Shown here one piece after another: positions 1-6,389 of a DNA stretch of 11,250 bases. The DNA is from Desulfobulbaceae bacterium UBA5173 (GTDB taxonomy: Bacteria > Desulfobacterota > Desulfobulbia > Desulfobulbales > Desulfobulbaceae): positions 1 to 11,250 of the forward strand of contig DHWV01000036.1 of assembly GCA_002413355.1 (NCBI GenBank). The letters are read 5' to 3'. The translations under genes and the position numbers were made by a program. The notes under the pieces are model-generated. The model ran no database searches. It saw only the letters and a list, made by a program, of their open reading frames with translations, and had not been told where the DNA came from. The first letter of the stretch is position 1. Each line of letters begins with the position of its first letter.

Positions 1-1
1 G

Positions 2-544
2 GTGGGCAAAGATCAGAAACAGCATGTCGAAGTGACCCGTGACATCGCTGTCAGTTTCAACAATACCTACGGCGAGACTTTTGTTCTGCCGGAGGCGGCG
101 ATCAGCGAGAGTACAGCTATCGTTCCCGGTCTCGACGGCCAGAAGATGTCCAAATCCTACGGCAACACCATTCCCTTGTTTATGGAGGATAAGGAGCTGC
201 GTAAACGGGTCATGAGCGTTCAGACCGACTCCACGCCGGTGGAGGATCCTAAAGACCCGGACAAGTGCAGTCTCTACGCCCTGCTCAAGCTCTTTGCCCC
301 GCCAGAGAAGCTGACAGAGGTGCGGAATCTTTATCTCAACGGCGGTGCAGCCTACGGTTATTTGAAACAGGATTTGTTTGAGCTAATCCGCGATCATTTC
401 GCCGCCGCCCGTGAGCGAAAAAAAGAACTGATGGCTAATCAGGATTATCTGCATCACGTATTGCGGCAGGGCGCGGACAAGGCGCGGGCTAAGGCTACAG
501 TCACCTTGGATTCAGTCCGCAGTCGAGTCGGTCTGAGCCGCTGA
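2..544 (+). CDS. trpS: Tryptophanyl-tRNA synthetase, C-terminal part (5' end outside window)
   Basis: Class I aminoacyl-tRNA synthetase that charges tRNA-Trp with tryptophan in the cytoplasm. The frame is open from the window edge, so the Rossmann half with the HIGH motif lies upstream. The visible 180 residues begin in the conserved GKDQKQH / TRDIA segment that contacts the amino acid and ATP, followed by the class I signature KMSKS at visible residues 48-52 (bases 143-157). The rest is the helical C-terminal domain for the tRNA anticodon and dimer contacts. The GTG at base 2 is an internal Val codon, not a start. Full TrpRS is about 330-350 residues, so roughly half is shown. The TGA stop lies 5 bases before the next gene, which suggests cotranscription. 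Identification is firm from the motif pair GKDQKQH plus KMSKS. Confidence 0.95.
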   Translation: MGKDQKQHVEVTRDIAVSFNNTYGETFVLPEAAISESTAIVPGLDGQKMSKSYGNTIPLFMEDKELRKRVMSVQTDSTPVEDPKDPDKCSLYALLKLFAPPEKLTEVRNLYLNGGAAYGYLKQDLFELIRDHFAAARERKKELMANQDYLHHVLRQGADKARAKATVTLDSVRSRVGLSR

Positions 545-549
545 ACCGC

Positions 550-1527
550 ATGACGGAATTTGACATGAACGTTCCTGCTGTCACCGCCGTCATTCTTGCC
601 GCAGGCAAAGGCACCCGCATGAAATCGGCCAATGCCAAAATCCTGCACGAGCTGTTTTTCCAGCCCATGCTCCATCACGTGCTGGACGCGGTCGCGGCCG
701 CCGGAATTGAGCAGACTGCTGTGATCGTCGGCCATCAGCGCGAAGAGGTGCTAGCTTCCCTGCGCGATCGCCGCATCACACCGGTTATTCAGGAGGAGCA
801 GCTCGGCACTGGCCACGCAGTGCTGTGCGCTGAGGCAGCCTGCGCCGCCGCAGGGCTGATCATGATCCTCTGCGGAGACACACCACTTATCCGCCCGGAA
901 ACCTTGCAGGCCATGCTTGGCCTGCATCAGAGAAAAGGGGCTGTCCTCACGTTGATGACCACAGAGCTGGAACATCCATTCGGCTACGGCAGAATCATCA
1001 GCGACAGCAGCGGTCATATTGCACGCATTGTTGAGCAGAAGGATGCGGACGGGGCGCAGCAGGCGATCCGGGAGATCAACGCGGGGATCTATCTCGCCGA
1101 AAAAAGTTTTCTTTTCTCCGCGCTACGTCAAGTGGGCTGTGACAACAGCCAAGGCGAGGTGTACCTGACCGACATCGTCGGCATCGCTGTCAGCGAAGGC
1201 CGCCATGTGGAAAAATTTGTCCATAATCCGGCGGTTGATGTGCTGGGCGTGAATTCGCGGGTGGAGCTGGCCCAGGCGCACGCCGAGCTACAGCTACGCC
1301 GCAACCGTCAGCTCATGCTGGCAGGCGTGACGATATATTCGCCGGAGACGGTGCTGGTCTCACCGGAAAGCAGCATTGGCCAAGACGTGATCATTCACGC
1401 CGGTGCACAGATTAGCGGACGGTGTGTAATCGGAGTGGGCGTGGTGATTGGCGCGCACTGCGTGCTGCACGACTGTGTGGTGGCGGCAGGTGAGCACGTG
1501 CCGCCGCTGACATGGCGAAGCAGTTGA
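550..1527 (+). CDS. glmU: UDP-N-acetylglucosamine pyrophosphorylase (GlmU-like, lacking the acetyltransferase domain)
   Basis: Transfers UMP from UTP to GlcNAc-1-phosphate to give UDP-GlcNAc for peptidoglycan and LPS. The nucleotidyltransferase domain (about residues 10-235) is complete: LAAGKGTRMKS at 16-26, QLGTGHA at 84-90, CGDTPL at 108-113, GYGRI at 145-149, EQKDA at 162-166, GEVYLTD at 202-208 and the GVN metal-site Asn at 235. A short left-handed beta-helix follows (about 268-315) and the protein stops at 325 residues, where bifunctional GlmU runs to about 450. The acetyltransferase catalytic His and the acetyl-CoA coils are therefore missing. Only 38 bases separate the stop from the next gene, so no frameshifted remainder is hidden there. 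The start is uncertain: ATG 550 has no clear Shine-Dalgarno, while ATG 565 follows a weak GGA at 554-556. Probably cotranscribed with trpS and nnr. Confidence 0.88.
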   Translation: MTEFDMNVPAVTAVILAAGKGTRMKSANAKILHELFFQPMLHHVLDAVAAAGIEQTAVIVGHQREEVLASLRDRRITPVIQEEQLGTGHAVLCAEAACAAAGLIMILCGDTPLIRPETLQAMLGLHQRKGAVLTLMTTELEHPFGYGRIISDSSGHIARIVEQKDADGAQQAIREINAGIYLAEKSFLFSALRQVGCDNSQGEVYLTDIVGIAVSEGRHVEKFVHNPAVDVLGVNSRVELAQAHAELQLRRNRQLMLAGVTIYSPETVLVSPESSIGQDVIIHAGAQISGRCVIGVGVVIGAHCVLHDCVVAAGEHVPPLTWRSS

Positions 1528-1553
1528 TTCTTTTCTTCGCTGTGAAATTCTAA

Positions 1554-1566
1554 CAGAGGGCCTCTG
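1554..1566. promoter_or_regulatory. Odd palindrome overlapping the nnr ribosome binding site
   Basis: CAGAGG-G-CCTCTG is a 6+1+6 palindrome. It contains the Shine-Dalgarno AGAGGG (1555-1560) and ends on the first base of the GTG start at 1566. The Shine-Dalgarno to GTG spacing is 5 bases and supports that start. The palindrome could be a protein site or a weak 4-bp hairpin with a 5-base loop that hides the Shine-Dalgarno, or it may be chance. Confidence 0.3.
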
Positions 1567-3155
1567 TGAACCTCGCTGCACCGGAGCAGATGCTAGCCCT
1601 TGACCGGGCCGCAAGCAAGGATTTTGGCATTCCCGGCCTTGTGCTGATGGAAAACGCGGGACGGGCAATCCTGGAGCAGATGGAGGCGGAATTCGGCCCG
1701 GTGGCGCACAGGAGCGTCTGCGTCTTTGTCGGGCCGGGCAGCAATGGTGGTGACGGGTTAGTCATCGGCCGACATGTCCTTCAGCGCGGCGGCTCGCCCT
1801 TGCTGATTTTTTTGGCCGAGCCGGACACGCTGCGCGGCGACGCGGCAGTCAATGCGGCCATCTGCGCCAAACTGAATTTACCCCGCTGCGTCATCCGGCA
1901 GGAGACAGACTTAGCCGAAGCCGAAGAGCGCATCCGGCAGCTCCATTTTGACCGTCTGATGCACAGCATCGTGGACGCGCTCTTCGGCACCGGCCTGACC
2001 CGCACGCTGGAAGGCCGTTTCGCCGCCGCTGTGCGGTTCATCAATAACCTTGCCCAGCGGCAGCACTGGCCTGTTGTCTCGGCGGATCTTCCCTCCGGGT
2101 TGTGCGGCCAGACCGGAATGCCGCTCGGCATAGCGGTACAGGCTGATCTGACCGTAAGCTGCGGTCTTGCCAAGCCAGGACATTATCTGCATGGCGGCGC
2201 GGAGGTCGGCAAGCTCGTTGTCGTTGACATCGGCATTCCGTTGCAGGCTATTGAGGCCGCCAAACTGCCCGGCACGCTGCTTGACCGCCCGGCTGTCGCC
2301 GCCATGCTTCGGCCCCGGCCCAAAGCGGGACATAAAGGCACCTTCGGCCACCTGCTCATTCTTGCCGGTTCGGAAGGCAAAACCGGCGCGGCTTTGATGA
2401 CGGCTCATGCTGCCCTGCGCAGCGGCTGCGGCTTGGTGACGCTGGCCGTGCCTGCGGCCCTGAACCCGATCTTCGAGGCCGCTCTGCCCGAAGCGATGAC
2501 GGTGCCGCTTCCGCATTCGGACAAAACCATCTCTGCCGCAGATTATGAGCTGATCAGTGCGCTGGCAGCGGATAAGGAGGCGGTGGTCATCGGCCCCGGC
2601 ATCGGTACCGCGCCGGAGACCGGCGAACTGCTGCTGCGGCTGCACCGCCGCTTGAGCCAGCCTGTCCTGCTTGATGCCGACGCGCTCAATCTGTTGGCCA
2701 AAAATCTGCTCTGCATTGAAGACAGTGCCGGCCCGCGCATCCTCACGCCCCATCCCGGTGAAATGGCTCATCTAACCGGAATGAAGACCGCCGAAATTCA
2801 GGCCGACCGGCTCAAGGCGGCGCGCTGGCTTGCCGAGGCACGGATCAGGGATGATCACGAAATGATCACTGTGCTGAAAGGCGCAGGAACTGTGGTCTGC
2901 TCAAGTCAAGGCCGCTGGGCGGTCAACAGCAGCGGCAACAGCGGTATGGCGGTCGGCGGGGCGGGCGATGTTCTTTCCGGCCTGATCGGCGGTCTGCTGG
3001 CACAGGGCTTCCTGCCGTGGGAGGCCGCTGCTGCCGGAGTCTTTCTGCATGGTTTAGCTGCCGATCTGCTGGCCAAAGAGCGCATTCAAGGCTTCACCGC
3101 CTCGGAAATTGCCGCAGCCCTGCCGTCGGCCTTCATGGAACTCTTCCACTCATAA
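1566..3155 (+). CDS. nnr: Bifunctional NAD(P)H-hydrate epimerase / ADP-dependent NAD(P)H-hydrate dehydratase
   Basis: Metabolite-repair enzyme. The N-terminal YjeF_N domain (about 1-235) interconverts R- and S-NAD(P)HX, and the C-terminal ribokinase-like YjeF_C domain (about 240-529) dehydrates S-NAD(P)HX back to NAD(P)H using ADP. Epimerase motifs seen: MENAG at 28-32, GPGSNGGDG at 56-64 and the catalytic-loop ADLPSG at 173-178. Dehydratase motifs: GHKGTFG at 255-261, LAGSEGKTGAA at 266-276, GPGIG at 343-347, DADALNLL at 370-377, TPHPGEM at 394-400, and the nucleotide-binding, catalytic-Asp loop GNSGMAVGGAGDVLSG at 457-472. The 529-residue length fits the fused family. The GTG start has AGAGGG five bases upstream. 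It sits between glmU and a CBS-pair gene, all close together on one strand, as expected of a housekeeping operon. Confidence 0.95.
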   Translation: MNLAAPEQMLALDRAASKDFGIPGLVLMENAGRAILEQMEAEFGPVAHRSVCVFVGPGSNGGDGLVIGRHVLQRGGSPLLIFLAEPDTLRGDAAVNAAICAKLNLPRCVIRQETDLAEAEERIRQLHFDRLMHSIVDALFGTGLTRTLEGRFAAAVRFINNLAQRQHWPVVSADLPSGLCGQTGMPLGIAVQADLTVSCGLAKPGHYLHGGAEVGKLVVVDIGIPLQAIEAAKLPGTLLDRPAVAAMLRPRPKAGHKGTFGHLLILAGSEGKTGAALMTAHAALRSGCGLVTLAVPAALNPIFEAALPEAMTVPLPHSDKTISAADYELISALAADKEAVVIGPGIGTAPETGELLLRLHRRLSQPVLLDADALNLLAKNLLCIEDSAGPRILTPHPGEMAHLTGMKTAEIQADRLKAARWLAEARIRDDHEMITVLKGAGTVVCSSQGRWAVNSSGNSGMAVGGAGDVLSGLIGGLLAQGFLPWEAAAAGVFLHGLAADLLAKERIQGFTASEIAAALPSAFMELFHS

Positions 3156-3187
3156 CCATCTTTCCGCGCCTTTTTTGGCCAACTACT

Positions 3188-3646
3188 ATGCTGACCGCAC
3201 AAGACCTGATGACTATCAATGTCATCGCCGTGACCAAAGACACTGCCGTGCGCGAGCTGGCAAAAATTTTCTCGGACAACAGGATCAGCGGCGCGCCAGT
3301 GATTGACGGATTGGGCAAGGTGGTCGGCGTGGTCACGGAAAGCGACCTGATTTTTCAGAACAAGAAGGTGCATATCCCCACCGCGCTGGCGATTCTTGAT
3401 GCCTTCATTTTTCTTGAAGACCCGGACAGGATGGAGCGGGAGCTGCGGAAGATGGCGGGTGTTACCGTGGCCGAGATCTGCACAGTCAATCCGATCACGG
3501 TGCGGCAGGATACACCGCTGGAGGAGGTTGCGACGCTGATGGCGGAGAAGAGAATTCACACTCTGCCAGTGCTGGATCAGGACGGCCAGCTTGTCGGCGT
3601 GATCGGCAAATCCGATCTTATTCGGATGATTGCCGAGGGAAGGTAG
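3188..3646 (+). CDS. CBS-domain pair protein
   Basis: Small cytoplasmic protein of 152 residues made almost wholly of two CBS motifs, about residues 1-58 and 97-150. Each shows the usual pattern: a leading T/N-x-x-V segment, then SGAPVID or HTLPVLDQ, then the closing strand and helix VVGVVTESDL or LVGVIGKSDL. The linker (about 59-96) is helical and charged. Such pairs bind adenine nucleotides and often act as energy sensors, but no effector domain is attached and the partner here is unknown. The frame is open back to 3017, but that part overlaps nnr and has no CBS homology, so ATG 3188 is taken as the start. No Shine-Dalgarno is visible before it, so translation may be weak or coupled to nnr, whose stop is 32 bases upstream. 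Confidence 0.85.
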   Translation: MLTAQDLMTINVIAVTKDTAVRELAKIFSDNRISGAPVIDGLGKVVGVVTESDLIFQNKKVHIPTALAILDAFIFLEDPDRMERELRKMAGVTVAEICTVNPITVRQDTPLEEVATLMAEKRIHTLPVLDQDGQLVGVIGKSDLIRMIAEGR

Positions 3647-3704
3647 GCTGAATGCTGCAATACGGTCTGCTTGTTTTCGCTTGGATTGCCAATAATCTTT
3701 GCAA

Positions 3705-3737
3705 ACAGGTTGCTTGTAGCGGCGGAAAGCAACCTGT
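3705..3737 (+). repeat. Perfect 11-bp inverted repeat (hairpin) abutting the cbiET start codon
   Basis: The arms ACAGGTTGCTT (3705-3715) and AAGCAACCTGT (3727-3737) are exact reverse complements separated by an 11-base loop (3716-3726). The loop carries the only Shine-Dalgarno-like sequence, GGCGGA. The 3' arm ends two bases before ATG 3740. No U-run follows on the + strand, so it does not look like an intrinsic terminator. A translational control hairpin or an operator for a dimeric regulator both fit. Confidence 0.7.
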
Positions 3738-3739
3738 CG

Positions 3740-4972
3740 ATGACCATGTCTGACATTCTGCTCATCGGCATCTGCGGAAACCGTCTGGAGCCGGAGCACC
3801 AGCAGCGGATCAAAGGCTGCGGCGCGGTTGTGGCCTCCAAGCGGCACCACGGGCTGCTCGCCGGGCTGGACATCCACCGGATCGCCATCACGCCGGTTGA
3901 AGACATGATCTTTGAGCTGGCCGTAGCCCTTCAGAGCGGCGATGTGGCGGTGCTGGCCTCTGGCGACCCGCTCCTGTTCGGCATCGCCCGCACGCTGATG
4001 GAACGCTTCGGCCCGGAGCGGGTGCAGATATTTCCTGCCCTGTCCGCTGTCCAGCTCGCCTGCGCCCGCTTCAAAATTCCGTGGGATGACCTACCCCTGA
4101 TCAGCCTGCATGGCCGTCCAATCGAGCTACTGGCTGGCAGACTGATCGCCCAGCCGAAAACGCTGCTCCTCACTGACCCGCAGCGCAGCCCAAGCCGGAT
4201 TGCCGCCGATTTGCTCGCCCTGCTGGAAGCGCACAACGACACCGAGCGCATCAACAGACTGCATGTCCGTGTGGCGGAGAACCTTGGCTGGCCTGAGGAG
4301 CGGCTCTGGGAAGGCAGCTTAGAGGAAGCGGCGCGGGAACGGTTCGCGGATCCAAACCTGATGCTGATTGAGCAGCCTGAAGCTCCCGGCACAAGTTCTG
4401 TCTTCGGCTTGCAGGAGGACGAGATCAATCATTCACGTGGCTTGATCACCAAAGACGAGGTGCGAGCTGTGATCCTCCATCGGCTGCGCCTGCCGACCAG
4501 CGGCGTATTCTGGGATATCGGCGGCGGCTCTGGCTCGATCTCGCTCGAAGCAGCCCGGCTCTGTCCCGGCCTGTCCATTTATGTGGTTGAACAGAAGGAA
4601 GAGGGGCAGCGCAACATCAGGGCCAACATTGTCCGCTACGGCCTGTATAACATCAGCCTGATCTGCGGCATAGCCCCGGATGTGTTTCCCCGTCTGCCTG
4701 ATCCCGACCGGGTGTTCATTGGCGGCAGCCGTGGCTTGCTGGCAGAAATCATTGCCCCTTGCGCCCGGCGGCTGGGCAAAGGCGGCAGGCTGGTGGTCAG
4801 CGCAGTGCTGCAAAACACCGCCGAGCAAGCCCCGCTGCTAATGGCAGCCAATGGCTTGGAGGCGGATGCCCGCACCATTGCGGTCACGCGGGAGCAGAAG
4901 GACTATGGCGAGGACGGGCAGCCGTCCGGCCTGCGCCTGAATCCGATCACCATCATCACTGGCAAGAAATAA
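3740..4972 (+). CDS. cbiET: Fused cobalt-precorrin C5-methyltransferase / C15-methyltransferase (decarboxylating), CbiE-CbiT (CobL type)
   Basis: SAM-dependent enzyme of corrin-ring synthesis for cobalamin. The CbiE part methylates C5, and the CbiT part methylates C15 and decarboxylates the acetate side chain at C12. The N-terminal tetrapyrrole-methylase domain (about 1-210) has ASGDPLLFG at 73-81 and LSAVQLA at 101-107. The usual GxGPG loop near the N terminus reads GICGN (10-14), which is atypical. The CbiT domain (about 230-410) has LITKDEVR at 235-242 and the SAM-binding DIGGGSGSIS at 259-268. The total of 410 residues matches fused CobL proteins. The frame is open back to 3671 (TTG), but that stretch is a hairpin region without homology. 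ATG 3740 is preferred, and ATG 3746 is possible. No other cobalamin gene is in the window. CobL (precorrin-6Y enzyme, aerobic route) cannot be excluded by sequence alone. Confidence 0.88.
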   Translation: MTMSDILLIGICGNRLEPEHQQRIKGCGAVVASKRHHGLLAGLDIHRIAITPVEDMIFELAVALQSGDVAVLASGDPLLFGIARTLMERFGPERVQIFPALSAVQLACARFKIPWDDLPLISLHGRPIELLAGRLIAQPKTLLLTDPQRSPSRIAADLLALLEAHNDTERINRLHVRVAENLGWPEERLWEGSLEEAARERFADPNLMLIEQPEAPGTSSVFGLQEDEINHSRGLITKDEVRAVILHRLRLPTSGVFWDIGGGSGSISLEAARLCPGLSIYVVEQKEEGQRNIRANIVRYGLYNISLICGIAPDVFPRLPDPDRVFIGGSRGLLAEIIAPCARRLGKGGRLVVSAVLQNTAEQAPLLMAANGLEADARTIAVTREQKDYGEDGQPSGLRLNPITIITGKK

Positions 4973-5009
4973 AAGCAGCTCCCTCAAAAAATAGCGTAGG
5001 AGTTCATTG

Positions 5010-6317
5010 GTGAACGCTCCTGTCGGAACAGCGGCGAACAAGCTGGCAACGCTCAAACGCATCTTCCTTGCCGCCTTGTTCTTCTGGAGCGGTGCGCTGA
5101 TCAGTCTGCTTTGCTGGGCGGTGATGAAAGAGGAAGACCATGTCCTTCAGTATGCGCAACTGGAGGCCAAAGCTAATTTCAACAAGGACATGGCCTTGCG
5201 GAACTGGGTTTCCAAGCGGGGCGGCATCTATGTCCCGGTGTCCGAGAACACGCCGCCCAACCCGTACTTGGCGGATATGCCGGAACGGGATGTGCGGACG
5301 GCTTCAGGGAAGCAGCTCACCCTGATGAACACCAGCTACATGCTGCGGCAAACCATGAATGAGTTTTCAGAACTCTACGGGGTCAAATGCCGGATCACCA
5401 GCTTGAAGCCTGTCAACCCGGACAACGCCCCTGATCCTTGGGAAACCGCAGTCCTTGAGCAGTTTGAGCGCGGAGCACGGGAAATCTCCGAGGTGGCGGA
5501 AATCGGCGGCAAACCGTATCTCCGCTATATGCAGGCCGTTTATGAGGAAGAAAGCTGCCTGAGCTGTCATTTCAAGCAGCATGTCTGGAAAAAAGGCGAA
5601 GTGCGGGGTGGCATTGGCGTTTCCGTCCCCTTGGAACCCTACCTTGCCATCAAACGCCCCACAGTCAGACTGCTACTGTTTTCCTACGGCCTGCTCTGGC
5701 TGCTCGGTGTGAGCGGCATTGTCTTTGTCAGCCGTTTCGCCCGCCGTCAGATCATCAGACAGGACAGCATCGAAACGGAACTGGAGCGGCTGAACGGCAT
5801 CCTGATTCGGCAGACGCGGTATGATGAGCTGACCCAGCTACACAGCAGAAGGGCGTTTAACCGGCGACTGTGCGAAGAATGGCTGCGCTGGTGCCGGGAC
5901 AGGACTGTTTTCTCCGTGCTGATCGGCGATGTTGATTTTTTCAGACGCTACAATGACACCTGCGGGCTGATGACCGGCTACAGCTGCCTGAAAGCTGTTG
6001 CGGATGAACTCCAGAAGATCGCCCGGCCCGGTGATTTCACAGCGCGTTACGGCGGCGAGGAATTTGTTCTGTTGCTTCCCAATACCGATCTCAATCAAGC
6101 CATGTCCGTGGCGGAAAAAGCTCGGCTGGCTGTGGAGCAGCTTGCTGTCCCGCACAGCGCATCCGGCTGCGCCAAGGTGGTCACGTTGTCCATTGGCGTA
6201 GCTTCTTCTGACCAGTTTGCTGATACAGATAGCTGCAATGATCTGCTCGACCTTGCTGACAAGGCACTGTACGAAGCGAAGAAAAAAGGGCGAAACCGGG
6301 TTGAGTGCTTGCCGTAG
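5010..6317 (+). CDS. Membrane diguanylate-cyclase-like protein with periplasmic heme-c DUF3365 sensor domain
   Basis: Predicted inner-membrane sensor of 435 residues. Order: TM1 (about 18-39), periplasmic DUF3365/Tll0287-like domain (about 40-215) with one heme-c attachment motif CLSCH (183-187), TM2 (about 221-241), a short coiled-coil linker without obvious HAMP, and a GGDEF domain (about 268-435). The cyclase keeps the metal Asp in DVDFF (307), guanine-contact Asn 315, the active-site loop GGEEF (348-352) and an I-site RPGD (339-342) exactly five residues before it. The canonical GHxxGD segment reads GLMTGY (319-324), so the guanine-reading Asp is Tyr 324 and the His is Leu 320. It probably links a redox or ligand signal at the heme to cyclic-dinucleotide output. 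GTG 5010 is chosen because AGGAG (4998-5002) lies 7 bases upstream. TTG 5007 is the alternative. Confidence 0.88.
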   Translation: MNAPVGTAANKLATLKRIFLAALFFWSGALISLLCWAVMKEEDHVLQYAQLEAKANFNKDMALRNWVSKRGGIYVPVSENTPPNPYLADMPERDVRTASGKQLTLMNTSYMLRQTMNEFSELYGVKCRITSLKPVNPDNAPDPWETAVLEQFERGAREISEVAEIGGKPYLRYMQAVYEEESCLSCHFKQHVWKKGEVRGGIGVSVPLEPYLAIKRPTVRLLLFSYGLLWLLGVSGIVFVSRFARRQIIRQDSIETELERLNGILIRQTRYDELTQLHSRRAFNRRLCEEWLRWCRDRTVFSVLIGDVDFFRRYNDTCGLMTGYSCLKAVADELQKIARPGDFTARYGGEEFVLLLPNTDLNQAMSVAEKARLAVEQLAVPHSASGCAKVVTLSIGVASSDQFADTDSCNDLLDLADKALYEAKKKGRNRVECLP

Positions 6318-6389
6318 CTGACTGATTAGCAAGACAATCACCGTGCACGTGAGCAAAACGCCGTGAATCACTGACACCAAGGGGGCCTT
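6318..6389. other. 72-base gap with short palindromes before the DUF2339 gene
   Basis: The gap holds TGATT/AATCA arms (6323-6327 and 6336-6340), a CGTGCACG palindrome (6342-6349) and GTGAaTCAC (6363-6371). No convincing -35/-10 pair or U-tailed terminator is visible. These may be operator-like sites for the DUF2339-DUF3999 pair, or chance. Confidence 0.25.

Noticed and set aside
1911..2771. Long minus-strand open frame of 286 codons
   Set aside because: It lies wholly inside nnr, whose frame carries all family motifs. The antisense translation has low complexity and no recognisable domain, a common result of GC-rich codon use.
2851..2869. Direct repeat ATGATCAC-gaa-ATGATCAC
   Set aside because: It lies inside the nnr reading frame encoding a variable loop, with no sign of a regulatory role.
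3017..3187. N-terminal extension of the CBS protein
   Set aside because: It overlaps the conserved 3' end of nnr and has no CBS-like content. ATG 3188 gives a normal two-CBS protein.
3647..3739. Cobalamin riboswitch upstream of cbiET
   Set aside because: The gap is only 93 bases and no B12 box or multi-stem core was found, only the single hairpin.
3086..3877. Minus-strand open frame of 263 codons across the CBS gene and into cbiET
   Set aside because: It is antisense to two well-supported genes and shows no domain. It spans the hairpin without any start signal.
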